Program-made: the position numbers and the translations under genes
Assembly (NCBI GenBank): GCA_002102555.1
Contig: MCFL01000360.1
Location: 1-21,191 of the forward strand
Reading direction: 5' to 3'
DNA length: 21,191 nucleotides
Source of the DNA: Catenaria anguillulae PL171
Taxonomy: Eukaryota > Blastocladiomycota > Blastocladiomycetes > Blastocladiales > Catenariaceae
In this document: piece after piece, positions 19,301 to 21,191 of the stretch
How positions within the stretch are numbered: position 1 is the first letter of the stretch
How the letters are laid out: each line of letters opens with the position of its first letter
The notes under the pieces: generated by a model
Seen by the model: the letters and a program-made list of their open reading frames with translations, nothing else
What the model was told of the DNA's origin: nothing
Database searches by the model: none

Positions 19301-19713
19301 CCCGGCGGCCGACGGCCCCGTGTGGAGGCGACGAGGAGTATACCGGTGTGGCCAATTGACTGCATATTCATGGATGTTCGCATGCCAGTACTCGTACGTA
19401 TTCAAGAGTCACCAACTCGCACAATGCACAACCACCGAAACCCGTTGCTTTTTTTGTTGCTTTTTTTTTCAGGACGGTCTCGAAGCTACTCGCTTGATCG
19501 TCGCGCACTTTGATTCTCTCCCGACCCGGCCCAACGTGCCAAACGGCCAGTTATTTCGGCCTCTCGGCCGACGCCCTGCAAGAGTCGGAAGAGACCGGCC
19601 TCTTTCACGGCATGGATGTGTACCTTCGCAAACCGCTGCTCCGCAAGGATATCGAGACGGCGCTCAACCAATATTTTGGGCCCAACGGGTTACGGCACAA
19701 GACACAGCCGTAG
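16323..19713 (+). CDS. Hybrid histidine kinase: GAF, HisKA, HATPase, degenerate receiver, receiver
   Basis: A two-component phosphorelay sensor. Domains in order: a Ser/Thr-rich N-terminus from an ATG at 16323; a GAF-like fold ending at PVLFLPVHFNGRKLGVFVLA (about 16900-17050); HisKA with FLANMSHEIRTP (phospho-His codon 17454-17456) and LNDVLDLSKLENG; HATPase N-box VVRLRQIFNNLF then NAVKFTN, DTGCGIP, FERFEQSDE and YGGTGLGLSICQS; a first receiver-like domain (18500-18860) with LLANYGIVVATVYTTCNAL and YVARPFKQTHLYRVL but no aspartate signature; and a full receiver with VLVVDDNPLNRKLM (19160), IFMDVRMPVLDG (phospho-Asp codon 19373-19375), GLSADAL and YLRKPL. Introns: 16450-16523, 17275-17350, about 17764-17825, 17960-18022 (GC-AG), 18092-18173 and 19394-19472. 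About a dozen one-base shifts break the frame, yet every motif survives. A downstream phosphotransfer protein would be the expected partner. Stop TAG at 19711. The start is uncertain. Confidence 0.85.
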
Positions 19714-20036
19714 AGAAAGGTTTCTCCCGCCTCTGCCAGCTCTTTTGCCGAGTGCTGTTGCGATGTGCTTTATTCCATTTCTTCGCGTGTAAACTATTCC
19801 CACCAATCCTTGTTTTTTGTTTTGCACGACATACTCTCGTTGCACATGAGAAATATAAACCACGGATTCCCCCTGCTTAATGCTCCTCCCGTTACAAGTG
19901 TCGTGCGGCGTCGACTCGTTCGTATTAGGCATGAGTGTTTGTATCGATTGTCTGTTCTGTGCAAGCTTTTCAAGAACAATAGCACATTTGAGATATGCTT
20001 TCAGCTTCAACAACACAGACACTGCAGATTCAGTAC
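19714..20036. other. Convergent intergenic region
   Basis: This lies between the stop codons of the kinase (+) and the ABC transporter (-). It is T-rich and A/T-rich, as expected for two overlapping 3' untranslated regions. No gene or repeat seen. Confidence 0.6.
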
Positions 20037-21191
20037 TTACTCGGCGGATCCCTCAGCGTCTGTCTCGGAAATCAACCTCAGGAACACCTCCTCCAAGCTC
20101 GTCTGCGAGATACCCCAATCGTCAATGAGCCACTCCTTGGAGTGCTGCTGCAAGGCCTCAAAGACGGTATTCAAAGTGCCCTCGGCAGGCATAAACTCCA
20201 CAGTCGTTGCCATTGCAAACGAATCGACAACTTTTGGCATTGGCTGGCAACACTTGCTTGATCTTTTCGGTCGCATGTGCCATGTTCTCAGGTTGTGCAA
20301 TGTAGGTGATCTTGAATCCGGCGCCATAGAGCTTCTTGAGCCGGATTTGCGAGCCAACGCAGCGCAGCGTGCCCTTGGCCATATTCCAATTCGAGTGCAA
20401 GCGTTTCAGCTTCCTCCATACTGTGTGTCGTGAGCACCACGGTTTTCCCTTTGCGAGCTGCCGACAAGATGTTCCAAATGACACGGCGAACCTCGGGATC
20501 CAAACCTATTACAATAAGGACAGCTTGTCAGACTTACCTGGACGTAATGCAACTTGTTGCACAAGAACCGCTGTGCGTACCAGTTGTTGGCTCGTCAAAG
20601 AACACCACACGTGGGTCGCCAGTCAAGGCAATGGCAATCGACAAGCGGCGCTTCTCACCTGCGAACAGCTCAAGATAACATCCAAGAACACAAAAAGAGA
20701 GGGAGAACAAAAAAAGGGCCCGCAGCCATACCTCCAGACAATCCCTTTGACAGGCGATGCTCAAAGTTTTGCAACGACACGCCTCCAGTGCGCGGTTCTT
20801 GGTCTTCTTCTTCCTGGTCGGGCGGAATGCCCTTGAGGCGTGCGTAAAACAGCAAATGCTCGCCAACGCTAAGGTCGTCCCACAAGATATCATGCTGCGG
20901 ACAAATGCCCGTGATGCGGTACACGTATTTGCGTTGGATTTGATGTCGTATCCGCCAAGCGTGGCCTCTCCAAGCGTCTAATGTGAACAGAAAAAAACAT
21001 GAGAATCGATGCGCGAACGTCGGAAGAAAGTACCCAGCGACGTACAGGCTCATAAAGACCGTCAAAATCGATATAAGCGAACTTTTGCCTGCTCCATTTG
21101 GACCGAGAAGCCCAAAACATTCGCCTGACTCGGCAGCAAATGTCACATCCTTGACTGCGATTTTGCGGGTACCGGGGTAAATCTTGCGCAT
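20037..21191 (-). CDS. ABCA-type ABC transporter, C-terminal nucleotide-binding domain (partial)
   Basis: The 3' end of a larger gene. The window edge cuts it, and the ATG-like codon at 21189-21191 is probably internal. Exons on the minus strand: 21191-21046, 20977-20732, 20658-20581 and 20505-20037; introns are 68, 73 and 75 nt, with donors GTACGT, GTATGG and GTACGC. Motifs in order: Walker A GLLGPNGAGKSS, Q-loop GICPQHDILWDDLSVGEHLL, signature LSGGEKRRLSIAIAL formed across a splice, Walker B RVVFFDEPTTGLDPEV, H-loop TTHSMEEAE, and the ABCA-type end WLIDDWGISQTSLEEVFLRL. ABCA proteins usually move lipids across membranes; the substrate here cannot be judged because the membrane domains lie outside. 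About five one-base shifts interrupt the frames (near 21055, 20922, 20400 and 20225). The motif set is complete, so read error is the simpler explanation. Stop TAA at 20037-20039. Confidence 0.9.

Noticed and set aside
1-21191. tRNA, rRNA, CRISPR, transposon or virus-derived elements
   Set aside because: I scanned for tRNA arm patterns, direct-repeat arrays, terminal repeats and transposase or polymerase motifs by eye and found none convincing.

Overview
The window is nuclear DNA from a microbial eukaryote. It has spliced genes with short introns (about 63-108 nt, mostly GT-AG with GTATGT, GTACGT or GTGCGT donors), GC-rich coding sequence, and a hybrid histidine kinase beside animal-type metabolic genes. 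A zoosporic, early-diverging fungus (Blastocladiomycota or Chytridiomycota) fits best. This is inference from gene content; other protists are not excluded.

Layout: 1-1056 has no convincing gene but holds three short tandem repeats. A TMEM14-family gene (1057-1481) and a TFIID subunit TAF4 homologue (1647-4256) follow on the + strand. Positions 4794-10858 hold four paralogous seven-transmembrane proteins in a -,-,+,+ array. They share a predicted N-out/C-in, receptor-like topology, a conserved extracellular cysteine pair and a C-terminal VPxxxxGxLAxSxWxG signature. I cannot assign them to a named family, and they are the best candidate here for an undescribed system. A mitochondrial glutamate dehydrogenase of the animal GLUD1 type (11644-13700, seven exons including a 20-nt microexon) comes next. 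Then comes a second, unrelated seven-helix membrane region (14699-15887), followed by a GAF / HisKA / HATPase / pseudo-receiver / receiver hybrid histidine kinase (16323-19713); these two may be one receptor kinase. The 3' part of an ABCA-type ABC transporter lies convergently on the - strand (20037-21191, cut by the window edge).

Sequence quality is uneven. The genes in 1-10.7 kb have long intact frames. From about 10.79 kb to the end every gene carries one-base frame shifts, many in homopolymers, although splice sites and catalytic motifs are preserved. I read most of these as sequence or assembly errors rather than pseudogenes. Apart from the 7TM array there is no obvious operon-like logic. 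No tRNA, rRNA, CRISPR array, transposon or virus-derived element was recognised.
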